Below, piece after piece: positions 7,541 to 16,161 of a DNA stretch of 64,000 nt; within the stretch, counting starts at the first letter, position 1; the number at the start of each line of letters is the position of its first letter. The notes under the pieces are model-generated. The model saw only the letters and a list, made by a program, of their open reading frames with translations, was not told the DNA's origin and did not search any database. The DNA comes from Nocardioides sp. SYSU D00065. GTDB lineage: Bacteria > Actinomycetota > Actinomycetes > Propionibacteriales > Nocardioidaceae. The stretch lies in contig NZ_JAFMSX010000002.1 of NCBI RefSeq assembly GCF_017916425.1, positions 180,413-244,412 of the forward strand, given 5' to 3'. The translations under genes and the position numbers were made by a program.

Positions 7541-8434
7541 TCACCCCTCGGAGGGGGGCTGCCGTCCCCGCAGGCTGGCGCCGGCGGCCACCGCGCCCGT
7601 CGCAGCACCGGCGACGGCGGCCGCGACCAGCCCGGCGCGGGCGGCCCGGCGTCCGGTGCGGTAGTCACGGACCCGCCACCCGTGGGCGCGCGCATGGGCG
7701 CGCAGCCGCGAGTCGGGGTTGATCGCGCACGGGTCGCCCACCAGGGAGAGCATCGGGAGGTCGTTGACCGAGTCGGAGTACGCCGAGCACCGGGCGAGGT
7801 CGAGGCCCTCGCGGGCGGCCAGCGCCTTGATCGCCTCGGCCTTGGCGACGCCGTGCAGGAGGTCGCCGACCAGCCGGCCGGTGTAGACGCCGTCGACGTG
7901 CTCGGCGACGGTGCCCATCGCCCCGGTGAGCCCGAGGCGGCGCGCGATGATGCCGGCGATCTCGATCGGGGCGGCCGTCACCAGCCACACGCGCTGGCCC
8001 TCGTCGAGGTGGAGCTGGGCCAGGGCGCGGGTGCCCGGCCAGATGCGGTGCGCCATCGCCTCGTCGAAGATCGCCTCGCCGAGCTCCTCGAGCTCGGCGG
8101 TGGTGTGCCCGGCGATGAAGGACAGCGCCGCCTGCCGCGCCTCGGCCACGTGCTCGGGGTCCTCGACGCCGACGACGCGGAAGTACGCCTGCTTCCAGGC
8201 GGCCGAGGCGATCTCGCGCGTGGTGAAGAACTTGCGGCGGTGCAGGCCGCGGGCCAGGTGGAAGATGCTCGCGCCCTGCATCACCGTGTTGTCCACGTCG
8301 AAGAACGCAGCGGCGCTCAGGTCGCTGGGCGTGACGAGGGCGTGCTCGACCTCGGCGGACGCCGCCGCTGCCTCGCCGGCGAGCACCGAACGCTGCTGCA
8401 GGTCGAGTCTGCGGGGTCGGTCCGTCGGCGCCAC
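7541..8434 (-). CDS. HAD-IB family phosphatase (SerB1-like)
   Basis: HAD hydrolase, 297 residues from the chosen GTG. Motif I is FFDVDNTVM near residues 44-52 (nucleophile Asp46, acid/base Asp48). Motif II is VWLVTAAP, the motif III lysine is in HGVAKAEAIKAL, and motif IV is YSDSVNDLPML. The family (phosphoserine phosphatase-like, HAD-IB) removes phosphate from small molecules; the mycobacterial positional equivalent is called SerB1, but its substrate cannot be read here. The C-terminus after an Arg-rich patch is an Ala/Gly/Val hydrophobic stretch (about 260-285), possibly a membrane anchor. GTG 8434 is preferred over longer options because TACGCT lies exactly 6 bases upstream and longer forms run into the divergent ligase gene. 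Confidence 0.85.
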   Translation of the reverse strand: MAPTDRPRRLDLQQRSVLAGEAAAASAEVEHALVTPSDLSAAAFFDVDNTVMQGASIFHLARGLHRRKFFTTREIASAAWKQAYFRVVGVEDPEHVAEARQAALSFIAGHTTAELEELGEAIFDEAMAHRIWPGTRALAQLHLDEGQRVWLVTAAPIEIAGIIARRLGLTGAMGTVAEHVDGVYTGRLVGDLLHGVAKAEAIKALAAREGLDLARCSAYSDSVNDLPMLSLVGDPCAINPDSRLRAHARAHGWRVRDYRTGRRAARAGLVAAAVAGAATGAVAAGASLRGRQPPSEG

Positions 8435-8440
8435 CGGCTC

Positions 8441-8446
8441 AGCGTA
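8441..8446 (-). promoter_or_regulatory. -10 box, leaderless promoter of the HAD gene
   Basis: TACGCT on the minus strand, then six bases, then GTG 8434. This spacing would start the transcript at the initiation codon. Confidence 0.5.
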
Positions 8447-8465
8447 GCTGTGGAAGGATCGCTGC

Positions 8466-10016
8466 ATGCCGCGCAACGACGTCTCCGCGTTCGTTGCCGA
8501 GGCCGCCCTCGACGTGCCCGAGCGCCAGGCACTGGTGGAGAGCGGTGGCCGCTCCCTGACCTGGGCCCGGCTGGAGGACGAGGTGGCCCGCATCGCGACC
8601 GGCCTGGGCGCGCGCGGGGTGCGTGCCGGACAGCGCGTGATGATCGTCGCCGGCAACCGGATCGAGTTCGTGACCGCCTACCTCGGCGTGCTGCGGGCAC
8701 AGGTGGTGGCGGTGCCGGTCAACCCGCGCTCGGCTCCCGGCGAGGTCGCCCGGATGCTCCTCGACTCCGGCGCCCGGCTGGTGGTGGTCGACGAGACCGC
8801 CGTCGACGGCGTACGCGCCGCGCTCGCCGAGCTGGGTGACGCACCTGCGCCCACCGTCGTGGTGACCGGGACGGAGCCCGCCGCGGGCGAGATCGCGTTC
8901 GACGACCTCCGCGCGGACGTCGTACGTCCCGTGCCGCCGCTGCCGGACCCGGAGAAGCTCGCCGCCCTGCTCTACACCAGCGGCACCTCGGGCCGACCTC
9001 GCGCCGCGATGCTCAGCCACCGCGCGCTGCTGGCCAACATCGAGCAGGTCGCCGCGGTCGAGCCGCCGATGATGCACGGCGACGACGTGGTCCTCGGCGT
9101 CCTCCCCCTCTTCCACGTCTACGGCCTCAACGCCGTGCTCGGCGGCGTGCTGCGGCACCGCTCGCGACTGCTGCTGGTCGAGCACTACGAGCCGCAGGCG
9201 GTGCTCGACCTCATCGACGACGAGGCCTGCAGCGTCGTGCCGATCGCCCCGCCGGTCTTCGCGCACTGGCTGCCCGACGAGCACCTGCGCGAGCGCCTCG
9301 GTCCCGTTCGGCTCGTGCTGTCGGGCTCCGCGCCGCTCGAGCCCGAGGTGATCGAGCAGTTCACCGCGGTCACCGGCATCCCGGTGCACCAGGGCTACGG
9401 GCTGACCGAGGCAGCGCCGGTGGTGACCAGCACGCTGTGCAGCCGGGAGCCGCAGCCGGGATCGGTGGGCGCCGCCCTGCCCGGCATCGAGCTGCGGCTC
9501 GTCGACGAGACGTGGGGCCCGGTCGAGGGCGAGGACCCGGGCCAGATCCAGGTCCGGGGAGACAACCTGTTCAGCGGCTACTGGCCCGACGCCTCCGACG
9601 GGCCCGGAGCCGACGGCTGGTACGGCACCGGGGACGTCGGGTTCCTCGACGCGAGCGGCGACCTGTACCTGCTCGACCGGGTCAAGGAGCTGGTCATCGT
9701 CAGCGGCTTCAACGTCTACCCCACCGAGGTCGAGGAGGTGCTCCGCGGGGTCGACGGCGTCGCGGACGCCGCCGTGATCGGGGTCCCGGACGAGGAGACC
9801 GGCGAGGCGGTGGTGGCCTACGTGGTGGCGCGCGAGGACGACGCCGCGGCCGTCGCGGACGCCGTACGCGACCACGCGGCGCGGCGGCTGGCCCGGTTCA
9901 AGCAGCCGACCCGCGTCGAGGTCGTCGACTCCCTGCCGGTCACCGTCACCGGCAAGGTCCAGAAGGGGCGCTTGCGCGGGATCGAGCGCCGCCGGCACCT
10001 GGGGTTGCTCGAGTGA
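8466..10016 (+). CDS. AMP-dependent acyl-CoA synthetase/ligase
   Basis: ANL superfamily enzyme, 516 residues, that activates a carboxylic acid with ATP and transfers it to CoA; the acid is unknown. Motifs in order: YTSGTSGRPRAAMLSH (A3 phosphate loop, with Arg where Lys is usual), LPLFHVYG (A4), GYGLTEAAPVV (A5), GWYGTGDVG (A7), LLDRVKELVIVSGFNVYPTEVEEVL (A8 hinge) and TGKVQKGRLR with the A10 lysine, so catalytic residues are essentially complete. ATG 8466 lies divergently from the HAD gene, 31 bases away. The stop overlaps the glutaredoxin-like gene as GTGA. Confidence 0.9.
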   Translation: MPRNDVSAFVAEAALDVPERQALVESGGRSLTWARLEDEVARIATGLGARGVRAGQRVMIVAGNRIEFVTAYLGVLRAQVVAVPVNPRSAPGEVARMLLDSGARLVVVDETAVDGVRAALAELGDAPAPTVVVTGTEPAAGEIAFDDLRADVVRPVPPLPDPEKLAALLYTSGTSGRPRAAMLSHRALLANIEQVAAVEPPMMHGDDVVLGVLPLFHVYGLNAVLGGVLRHRSRLLLVEHYEPQAVLDLIDDEACSVVPIAPPVFAHWLPDEHLRERLGPVRLVLSGSAPLEPEVIEQFTAVTGIPVHQGYGLTEAAPVVTSTLCSREPQPGSVGAALPGIELRLVDETWGPVEGEDPGQIQVRGDNLFSGYWPDASDGPGADGWYGTGDVGFLDASGDLYLLDRVKELVIVSGFNVYPTEVEEVLRGVDGVADAAVIGVPDEETGEAVVAYVVAREDDAAAVADAVRDHAARRLARFKQPTRVEVVDSLPVTVTGKVQKGRLRGIERRRHLGLLE

Positions 10017-10252
10017 GCGCCCGGGTCACGCTCTACACCCGCCCGGGGTGCCACCTGTGCGACGACGCCCGCACGGTCGTCGCCCGCGTCTGCGAGGACC
10101 TCGGCGAGTCCTTCACCGAGGTCGACATCACCACCGACGACGACCTCGAGGACCGGTTCCGCGAGGAGATCCCCGTGACCTTCGTCGACGGTCGCCAGCA
10201 CGGCTTCTGGCGGGTGGACGAGGCGCGGCTGCGGGCGGCGCTGGGGTCGTGA
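10013..10252 (+). CDS. Glutaredoxin-like thiol-disulfide protein
   Basis: A 79-residue thioredoxin-fold protein beginning MSARVTLYTRPGCHLCDDA; the redox motif is CHLC (Cys-x-x-Cys). The cis-proline strand is EIPVTFVDGRQH. It belongs to the glutaredoxin-like DUF836 type found just before hemA in many actinobacteria. It probably reduces disulfides with a low-molecular-weight thiol; the partner is unknown. GTG 10013 overlaps the ligase stop by four bases (GTGA). Confidence 0.87.
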   Translation: MSARVTLYTRPGCHLCDDARTVVARVCEDLGESFTEVDITTDDDLEDRFREEIPVTFVDGRQHGFWRVDEARLRAALGS

Positions 10253-10306
10253 GGCCGTCGTCGTCCTGACGGGATGCCGATCGGGCCGTCGCGCGTTGGA
10301 GGAGGA

Positions 10307-11275
10307 GTGAAGCTCTCCCTCCTCGACCGCTCCAGGACCCGGCGTCAGGCATCCGATGCGGAGGCCCTCGCCGCGACGCTCGAGCGGGCGGCGGCGGCTG
10401 AGCGTCTCGGCTACGAGCGCTTCTGGGTCGCCGAGCACCACGCGGTGGCGGGGATCGCGTCGGGCTCGCCGGCCGTCCTGCTGGCGGCGATCGGCGCCCG
10501 CACGACGCGGATCCGCATCGGGTCCGGCGGCGTCATGCTCCCGCTGCACCAGCCGCTGGTGGTCGCCGAGCAGTTCCTCGTGCTCGACGCGCTCCACCCG
10601 GGACGGGTCGATCTCGGGCTGGGCCGGTCGCTCGGCTTCACCGCGCCGGTGCGTCGCGCGCTGCGACGCGACCACGAGGACGGCGACACCTTCGAGGACG
10701 ACCTGACCGAGCTCCGCGCGTACCTCGAGCGCACCGCCGAGGTGACAGCGCGTCCCGCGACGGGTCGGGCGGTGCCCATGCACCTGTTGGCCACCGGGCG
10801 CGGGCTCGAGGTCGCCGCCCGCCTGGGCCTGCCCGTGGTCGTCGGTGGACCGATCCTCGACTCCGACGAGCTTCCAGCGGCGCTGGCGACGTACCGTCGC
10901 GACTTCCGCCCGCACCGCGGCAGCTCCCCGCGGGTGACGGTCTCCCTGGACGTGCTCGTCGCGACCGACGACACCACTGCTCGCGAGCTCGCGCTGCCCG
11001 AGGCGTGGGCGATGGCGGTGTCGCGCCAGACCGGCGAGTTCCCGCCGCTGGAGAGCGTCGCGGCCATCCGGGGCACGGCGTGGTCGAACCAGGTGCGCCG
11101 CCGCGTCGAGGCCTCGCTGGACCGGGCGGTCGCGGGCAGTCCCGCGACGGTGCGCCGTCGTCTCGACGCCCTGGCGGAGCGGACCGGTGCCGACGAGCTG
11201 CTCGCGAGCTCCTCCACCCACGACCGCGTCGCGTTGCTCGAGTCCGACCGGCTGCTGCGGGAGGTCCTGGCCTGA
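10307..11275 (+). CDS. LLM-class (luciferase-like) flavin-dependent oxidoreductase
   Basis: Bacterial luciferase-like barrel of about 322 residues from GTG 10307. Recognisable features are the opening strand VKLSLLDRSRTR, ERLGYERFWVAEHHAVAGIASGSPAVLLAAIGART (EHH flavin-binding region), RIRIGSGGVMLPLHQPL, LDALHPGRVDLGLGRS and VVVGGPILD. Members use FMN or F420; which one cannot be decided here. GTG 10307 is chosen over ATG 10274 because GGAGG at 10298-10302 is 4 bases upstream and because family members begin at this strand. It is followed by a very strong hairpin. Confidence 0.83.
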   Translation: MKLSLLDRSRTRRQASDAEALAATLERAAAAERLGYERFWVAEHHAVAGIASGSPAVLLAAIGARTTRIRIGSGGVMLPLHQPLVVAEQFLVLDALHPGRVDLGLGRSLGFTAPVRRALRRDHEDGDTFEDDLTELRAYLERTAEVTARPATGRAVPMHLLATGRGLEVAARLGLPVVVGGPILDSDELPAALATYRRDFRPHRGSSPRVTVSLDVLVATDDTTARELALPEAWAMAVSRQTGEFPPLESVAAIRGTAWSNQVRRRVEASLDRAVAGSPATVRRRLDALAERTGADELLASSSTHDRVALLESDRLLREVLA

Positions 11276-11300
11276 GGCGGGCGGCGTCGCCAGCGACATG

Positions 11301-11350
11301 CGGACGTCATACGGACGGGGCACCCGCCGACCCCGTCCGTATGACGTCCG
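11301..11350. terminator. Perfect 20-bp inverted repeat with 10-base loop
   Basis: Arms 11301-11320 and 11331-11350 are exact reverse complements (CGGACGTCATACGGACGGGG on the left) around CACCCGCCGA. It starts 25 bases after the oxidoreductase stop and ends about 135 bases before the rex promoter region. There is no T-run, as is common for actinobacterial terminators. It could instead be a protein-binding palindrome. Confidence 0.65.
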
Positions 11351-11484
11351 GGGGCGGGGTCCCAAGCGGGCCAGGGCGCGAGGACGACGCCCGGCTTTAC
11401 GCCTTCAGACACCGCGAACGCAAGTCGGGCGACCCCCGCCTGAGGTGGGTCTTCTCACATGTGCTAGCCGGTGCCGTTCCCGTT

Positions 11485-11513
11485 TTGTTCTCCCCTTCAC
11501 AAACTCCTACAGT
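11485..11513 (+). promoter_or_regulatory. rex promoter with overlapping Rex-operator-like sequence
   Basis: TTGTTC (11485-11490), 17 bases, then TACAGT (11508-11513) gives a plausible promoter. The stretch TTGTTCTCCCCTTCACAA (11485-11502) keeps the outer TTGT...ACAA and the right half TTCACAA of the Rex consensus TTGTGAAnnnnTTCACAA, but the left half is degenerate. Streptomyces rex-hem operons are known to be autoregulated, which this would fit. Confidence 0.5.
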
Positions 11514-11555
11514 GGCGGGGTCACGCGAGGTTCGCGGGACTGGAAAGAAGCAGCT

Positions 11556-12230
11556 GTGACCGCACGGACCGCCGACTCTGCCCGGGACATCCCCGAGGCG
11601 ACCGTCGCCAGGCTTCCCGTGTACCTGCGTGCCCTGACCGGCTTGGCCGAGGGCGGCACCACCACCTGCTCCAGTGAGGAGCTGGCCGCCGCCGCCGGCG
11701 TCAACAGCGCCAAGCTGCGCAAGGACCTCTCTTACCTCGGCAGCTACGGCACCCGCGGCGTGGGCTACGACGTGGAGTACCTCCGCTACCAGATCGCCCG
11801 CGAGATCGGCGTGACCCAGGACCTGCGGGTGGTCATCGTCGGCATCGGCAACCTCGGTCACGCGCTCGCCAACTACTCCGGCTTCCGCAGCCGCGGCTTC
11901 CGGGTCGTGGCGCTGCTCGACGCCGACCCGCAGCGCCACGGCGAGGCCGTCGCCGGGCTCGAGGTCCGCTCGTTCGAGGAGCTCGAGGTCATCGTCACCG
12001 AGCACGACGTCTCCATCGGCGTGATCGCCACCCCCGCGGTGGCCGCCCAGGCGGTCGCGGACCGGATGGTGGAGGCCGGCATCACGAGCATCCTCAACTT
12101 CGCCCCCACGGTGCTGTCGGTGCCGGACGGCGTCGACGTACGGAAGGTGGACCTCTCCATCGAGCTGCAGATCCTCGCCTACCACGAGCAGCGCAAGTCG
12201 GTCGCTCCGGCGACGGAGGTCGTGTCGTGA
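11556..12230 (+). CDS. rex: Redox-sensing transcriptional repressor Rex
   Basis: Rex binds operators when NADH/NAD+ is low and releases them when NADH rises, controlling respiratory genes. The 224-residue protein has an N-terminal winged helix (VARLPVYLRAL near residue 15, then SSEELAAAAGVNSAKLRKDLSYLGSYGTRGVGY, the recognition helix and the conserved YG.RGVGY) and a Rossmann domain beginning VVIVGIGNLGHALANY. ITSILNFAP and the C-terminal swapped helix VDLSIELQILAYHEQ are also typical. GTG 11556 has AAAGAAG upstream. The stop overlaps hemA as GTGA, so haem synthesis is cotranscribed with its redox sensor. Confidence 0.95.
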   Translation: MTARTADSARDIPEATVARLPVYLRALTGLAEGGTTTCSSEELAAAAGVNSAKLRKDLSYLGSYGTRGVGYDVEYLRYQIAREIGVTQDLRVVIVGIGNLGHALANYSGFRSRGFRVVALLDADPQRHGEAVAGLEVRSFEELEVIVTEHDVSIGVIATPAVAAQAVADRMVEAGITSILNFAPTVLSVPDGVDVRKVDLSIELQILAYHEQRKSVAPATEVVS

Positions 12231-13513
12231 GCGTCCTGGTCGTGGGCATCTCCCACAAGTCCGCACCCGTCGAGCTCCTCGAGAAGCTCGCGCTCGACGC
12301 CGACGGCACGGCGAAGCTCGTCGCCGACGTGCTGGGCGGTGAGCACGTCTCCGAGGCCACCGCGATCGTCACCTGCAACCGCCTCGAGGTGTACGCCGAG
12401 GTCGACCGGTTCCACGGCAGCGTGGAGGACGTCTCCGGGCTCCTCGTGGCGCGCGCCGAGCAGTCCACCGAGGCGCTGCTCCCGCACCTCTACGTCCACT
12501 ACGACGAGGGCGCCGTCTCCCACCTGTTCCAGGTGGCCGCGGGCCTCGACTCGATGGTCGTCGGCGAGGGGCAGATCCTGGGCCAGACCCGCGAGGCGCT
12601 GCGCATCGGGCAGGAGCACGGCACCGTCGGGCCGGCCCTCAACGCGCTGTTCCAGCAGGCCCTGCGGGTCGGCAAGCGCGCTCACGCCGAGACCGACATC
12701 GACCGCGCGGCCCCCTCGCTCGTCAGTGCCGCCCTCGAGCGCAGCAGCGTCCCGGTCGCGGGCGCCCGCGCCGTCGTCATCGGCGCCGGCGCGATGGCCT
12801 CCCTCGCCGTCGCCCACCTCTCGCGCAGCGGTGCCGCGAGCATCGTCGTGCTCAACCGCACCGCGGCGCGGGCCGAGCGGCTCGCCGCCGAGTACGACGC
12901 CCGCTCGCTGCCGTTGACCGCGCTCGCCGACGAGCTGCCCTCGGCCGACCTGGTCCTGTCCTGCACCGGCGCGCGCGAGCCGCAGGTGCGCCTGGCCGAC
13001 GTCGTCACCGCCCGCGGCAGCAGCGACCGTCCGCTGACGGTCATCGACCTCGCCCTGCCCCACGACGTCGACCCGTCCGTGGCCGACCTGCCCGGTGTCG
13101 AGCTGGTGAACCTCGCCGGGCTCTCCCAGGAGCTGCGCGGCCTCGAGGCGACCGCCGGCGTCGACGACGTACGCACGATCGTCGGGCAGGAGATCGCCGC
13201 CTTCCTCGCCGTGCGCCGGCAGGCGAGCGTCACCCCGACCGTCGTGGCGCTGCGCTCGATGGCCACCTCCGTGGTGGACGCCGAGATGGAGCGGCTCGCG
13301 GCGCGCCTCCCGCAGCTCGACGACGCCACCCGGGCCGAGGTGCTCCACACCGTGCGCCGGGTCGCCGACAAGCTGCTCCACGAGCCCACCGTGCGGGTCA
13401 AGGAGCTGGCCGACGCGGAGCCCGCCGCCTCCTACACCGCCGCGCTGGCCGAGCTGTTCCGGCTCGACCCCGACGCGGTCGGCGCGATCTCCCGGGCGGA
13501 GGGACAGCAGTGA
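12227..13513 (+). CDS. hemA: Glutamyl-tRNA reductase
   Basis: It reduces glutamyl-tRNA(Glu) with NADPH to glutamate-1-semialdehyde, the committed step of C5 haem synthesis. The catalytic cysteine is Cys50 in IVTCNRLEVYAEV, at the standard position. The segment GEGQILGQTREAL, the NADP loop VIGAGAMASLA and the C-terminal dimerisation helix with EVLHTVRRVADKLLHEPTVRVKELA are all present. Its length of 428 residues is normal. It is translationally coupled on both sides (GTGA with rex and with hemC). The next enzyme, HemL, is about 5 kb downstream. Confidence 0.96.
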   Translation: MSVLVVGISHKSAPVELLEKLALDADGTAKLVADVLGGEHVSEATAIVTCNRLEVYAEVDRFHGSVEDVSGLLVARAEQSTEALLPHLYVHYDEGAVSHLFQVAAGLDSMVVGEGQILGQTREALRIGQEHGTVGPALNALFQQALRVGKRAHAETDIDRAAPSLVSAALERSSVPVAGARAVVIGAGAMASLAVAHLSRSGAASIVVLNRTAARAERLAAEYDARSLPLTALADELPSADLVLSCTGAREPQVRLADVVTARGSSDRPLTVIDLALPHDVDPSVADLPGVELVNLAGLSQELRGLEATAGVDDVRTIVGQEIAAFLAVRRQASVTPTVVALRSMATSVVDAEMERLAARLPQLDDATRAEVLHTVRRVADKLLHEPTVRVKELADAEPAASYTAALAELFRLDPDAVGAISRAEGQQ

Positions 13514-14460
13514 GCACCACAGCACCGCTGCGCCTCGGCACCCGCGCGTCGGCCCTGGCCACCACCCAGTCCGGCCTCGTCGCCGACATGGTGCGCGAGC
13601 GGCTGGGACGCGAGGTCGAGCTGGTGGAGGTGTCGACCGAGGGCGACCGCAACGCGGCCCCGCTCGCCTCGATGGGCGGCACCGGCGTGTTCGTCAGCGC
13701 CCTGCGCGACGCGCTCCTCGCCGGTCGCGTCGACCTGGCCGTCCACTCGCTCAAGGACCTGCCCACCACGCCCGCCGACGGCATCGCGCTGGCTGCGATC
13801 CCGCCGCGCGAGGACCCGCGCGACGTCGTGGTCGCCCGCGACGGCCTGACCCTGGGCGAGCTGCCCGTCGGCAGCCGTCTCGGCACCGGGTCGCCCCGTC
13901 GGGTGAGCCAGCTCGCCGCGCTCGGCCTGGGCCTGGAGCTGCAGGACATCCGCGGCAACGTCGACACCCGCATCCGCAAGGTGCGCGACGGCGAGGTCGA
14001 CGCGGTCGTCCTCGCTCGTGCGGGTCTCGCGCGGCTGGGCCGGCTCGACGAGGTCACCGAGGTGCTCGACCCCCTCCAGATGCTCCCCGCGCCCGGCCAG
14101 GGCGCGCTCGCGATCGAGTGCCGCTCCGACGACACCGACCTGGTCGCCGCGCTGGCCCGCCTCGACGACCCGGCGACCCGCGCCGCGGTGACCGCCGAGC
14201 GGGCGGTCCTGTCTACGCTCGAGGCCGGCTGCGCAGCGCCGCTGGGCGCGCTCGCGGAGGTCGTCGAGGGCGAGGACGGCGAGGAGCTGTGGCTGCGCGC
14301 CGTGGCCCTGTCGGAGGACGGCGGACTGTCCGTGCGGATGAGCGCGAGCGGCGCCGTCGACGACGCAGCGCAGCTCGGGACCCGCCTCGCGAGCGACATG
14401 CTCGACGAGGGAGCAGCAGACCTGATGGAAGCACCACCAGTGAGGAAGCAGCAGGCATGA
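13510..14460 (+). CDS. hemC: Porphobilinogen deaminase (hydroxymethylbilane synthase)
   Basis: It polymerises four porphobilinogens into hydroxymethylbilane. The protein begins LRLGTRASALATTQS. Other landmarks are VHSLKDLPT, the RRVSQL and DIRGNVDTRI substrate-binding arginines, PGQGALAIECR, and the dipyrromethane cofactor cysteine in LEAGCAAPLGA at about residue 241. Its 316 residues are normal. The stop overlaps the next gene as ATGA. Confidence 0.96.
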   Translation: MSTTAPLRLGTRASALATTQSGLVADMVRERLGREVELVEVSTEGDRNAAPLASMGGTGVFVSALRDALLAGRVDLAVHSLKDLPTTPADGIALAAIPPREDPRDVVVARDGLTLGELPVGSRLGTGSPRRVSQLAALGLGLELQDIRGNVDTRIRKVRDGEVDAVVLARAGLARLGRLDEVTEVLDPLQMLPAPGQGALAIECRSDDTDLVAALARLDDPATRAAVTAERAVLSTLEAGCAAPLGALAEVVEGEDGEELWLRAVALSEDGGLSVRMSASGAVDDAAQLGTRLASDMLDEGAADLMEAPPVRKQQA

Positions 14461-16118
14461 CGCGAGTACAGACCCCGCAGGCCAGCACCCCCAGCACCCC
14501 CGCGACCCCGGTCCAGGGCTGGGTGTCCTTCGTCGGCAGCGGACCCGGTGACCCCGGGCTGCTGACGGTGCGTGCGGTGGAGCTCCTGCAGGCCGCCGAG
14601 GTCGTCGTGACCGAGGCGCCCGAGCACGTCGACCTGGTCCGCTCCGTCCTCGGCCTCGCCGAGGGCCCCGACGGATCCTGGGACGGCCCGGAGATCGTCG
14701 ACGGCGGCTTCGGTGAGGACGGCCAGCCGATGACGCACGCGGCGCGCGCCAAGGTCGTCGTACGCCACGGCAAGAAGCAGCGGGTGGTGCGCCTGATGAC
14801 CGGCGACCCGTTCCTCTACGCGTCGGGCCCCGAGGAGGCGCAGGCGTGCGTCAAGGCCGGCGTCGGCTTCGAGGTCGTGCCCGGCGTCTCGTCCGTGAGC
14901 GCGGTCCCCGCCTACGCCGGCATCCCGCTGACCACCAAGCGCCACCGCGAGATGGCCGTCGTCACGTGCGGAGAGAAGATCGACTGGAGCGCCTACGCCG
15001 ACGACCGCACGCTGGTCCTCCTCTCCGGCGTCGGCACCATCGGCGAGACCGCGGCCGCGCTCATCGAGGCCGGTCGCTCGCCCGAGACGCCGGTCGCGAT
15101 GACGCAGGTCGGCACGACGACCGAGCAGCAGACGCTGATCTCCACGCTCGCGAACGTCGCCGCCGACGCCCGCGCCGCCCGGGTCGCCCCGCCGGCGATC
15201 ACGGTCATCGGCGAGGTCGTCGACCTGCGCCAGACGCTGTCGTGGTTCGAGACCAAGCCGCTGTTCGGCTGGCGTGCCCTGGTGCCGCGCACCAAGGAGC
15301 AGGCCGGCTCCCTGTCGCGCCGCCTGCGCGAGTACGGCGCGGTGCCCGAGGAGGTGCCGACCATCTCGGTGGAGCCGCCGCGCAACCCGCTGCAGATGGA
15401 CAAGGCCGTCCGGGGCCTGGTCGAGGGCCGCTACGAGTGGATCGCCTTCACCTCGGTCAACGCGGTCAGGGCCGTGCGGGAGAAGTTCGAGGAGTACGGC
15501 CTGGACGCGCGGGCGTTCTCCGGCCTCAAGATCGCCGCGGTGGGCGACAAGACCGCAGCGGCCATCGCCGACTGGGGCCTGCGCGCCGACCTGGTGCCCG
15601 CGGGTGAGCAGTCCGCCGCCGGGCTGCTCGAGGAGTGGCCGCCCTACGACGAGGTGCTCGACCCGATCAACCGGGTCTTCCTGCCCCGCGCCGACATCGC
15701 GACGGAGAACCTCGTCGCCGGCCTGGTCGACCTGGGCTGGGAGTGCGACGACGTCACCGCCTACCGCACGGTGCGCGCCACGCCGCCGCCCGCTCCGGTG
15801 CGCGACGCGATCAAGACCGGCAAGTTCGACGCCGTCGTCTTCACCTCGTCCTCGACCGTGCGCAACCTGGTCGGCATCGCCGGCAAGCCGCACCCCTCGA
15901 CGGTCATCGCGGTGATCGGGCCGCAGACCGCCAAGACCGCCGAGGAGCACGGCCTGCGGGTCGACGTGCTCGCCCCCACGCCCGACGTGGAGGTCCTGGT
16001 CGACGCCCTCGCCGACTTCGGCGCGACCCGGCGCCTGGCGATGCTGGAGGCGGGGGAGCCCGTCACCCGGCCCAGCGAGCGCACCGCGTCGGGGCGCCGC
16101 AAGGCACGCGTCAAGTAG
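14457..16118 (+). CDS. Bifunctional uroporphyrinogen-III C-methyltransferase / uroporphyrinogen-III synthase
   Basis: A 553-residue fusion. Residues ~22-265 are a SAM-dependent tetrapyrrole methylase ([61 protein letters not shown]), the CobA/SUMT activity that diverts uroporphyrinogen III to precorrin-2 for sirohaem or B12. Residues ~275-545 are uroporphyrinogen-III synthase (HemD), with [41 protein letters not shown] and [13 protein letters not shown]. The fusion is common in actinobacteria. It puts the branch point and ring closure in one polypeptide. ATG 14457 overlaps the hemC stop, and hemB follows after 43 bases. Confidence 0.93.
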   Translation: MTRVQTPQASTPSTPATPVQGWVSFVGSGPGDPGLLTVRAVELLQAAEVVVTEAPEHVDLVRSVLGLAEGPDGSWDGPEIVDGGFGEDGQPMTHAARAKVVVRHGKKQRVVRLMTGDPFLYASGPEEAQACVKAGVGFEVVPGVSSVSAVPAYAGIPLTTKRHREMAVVTCGEKIDWSAYADDRTLVLLSGVGTIGETAAALIEAGRSPETPVAMTQVGTTTEQQTLISTLANVAADARAARVAPPAITVIGEVVDLRQTLSWFETKPLFGWRALVPRTKEQAGSLSRRLREYGAVPEEVPTISVEPPRNPLQMDKAVRGLVEGRYEWIAFTSVNAVRAVREKFEEYGLDARAFSGLKIAAVGDKTAAAIADWGLRADLVPAGEQSAAGLLEEWPPYDEVLDPINRVFLPRADIATENLVAGLVDLGWECDDVTAYRTVRATPPPAPVRDAIKTGKFDAVVFTSSSTVRNLVGIAGKPHPSTVIAVIGPQTAKTAEEHGLRVDVLAPTPDVEVLVDALADFGATRRLAMLEAGEPVTRPSERTASGRRKARVK

Positions 16119-16161
16119 GCACCGGGCCGCAGGGCCCACACCCCGAGGAGAGGATCGACGC

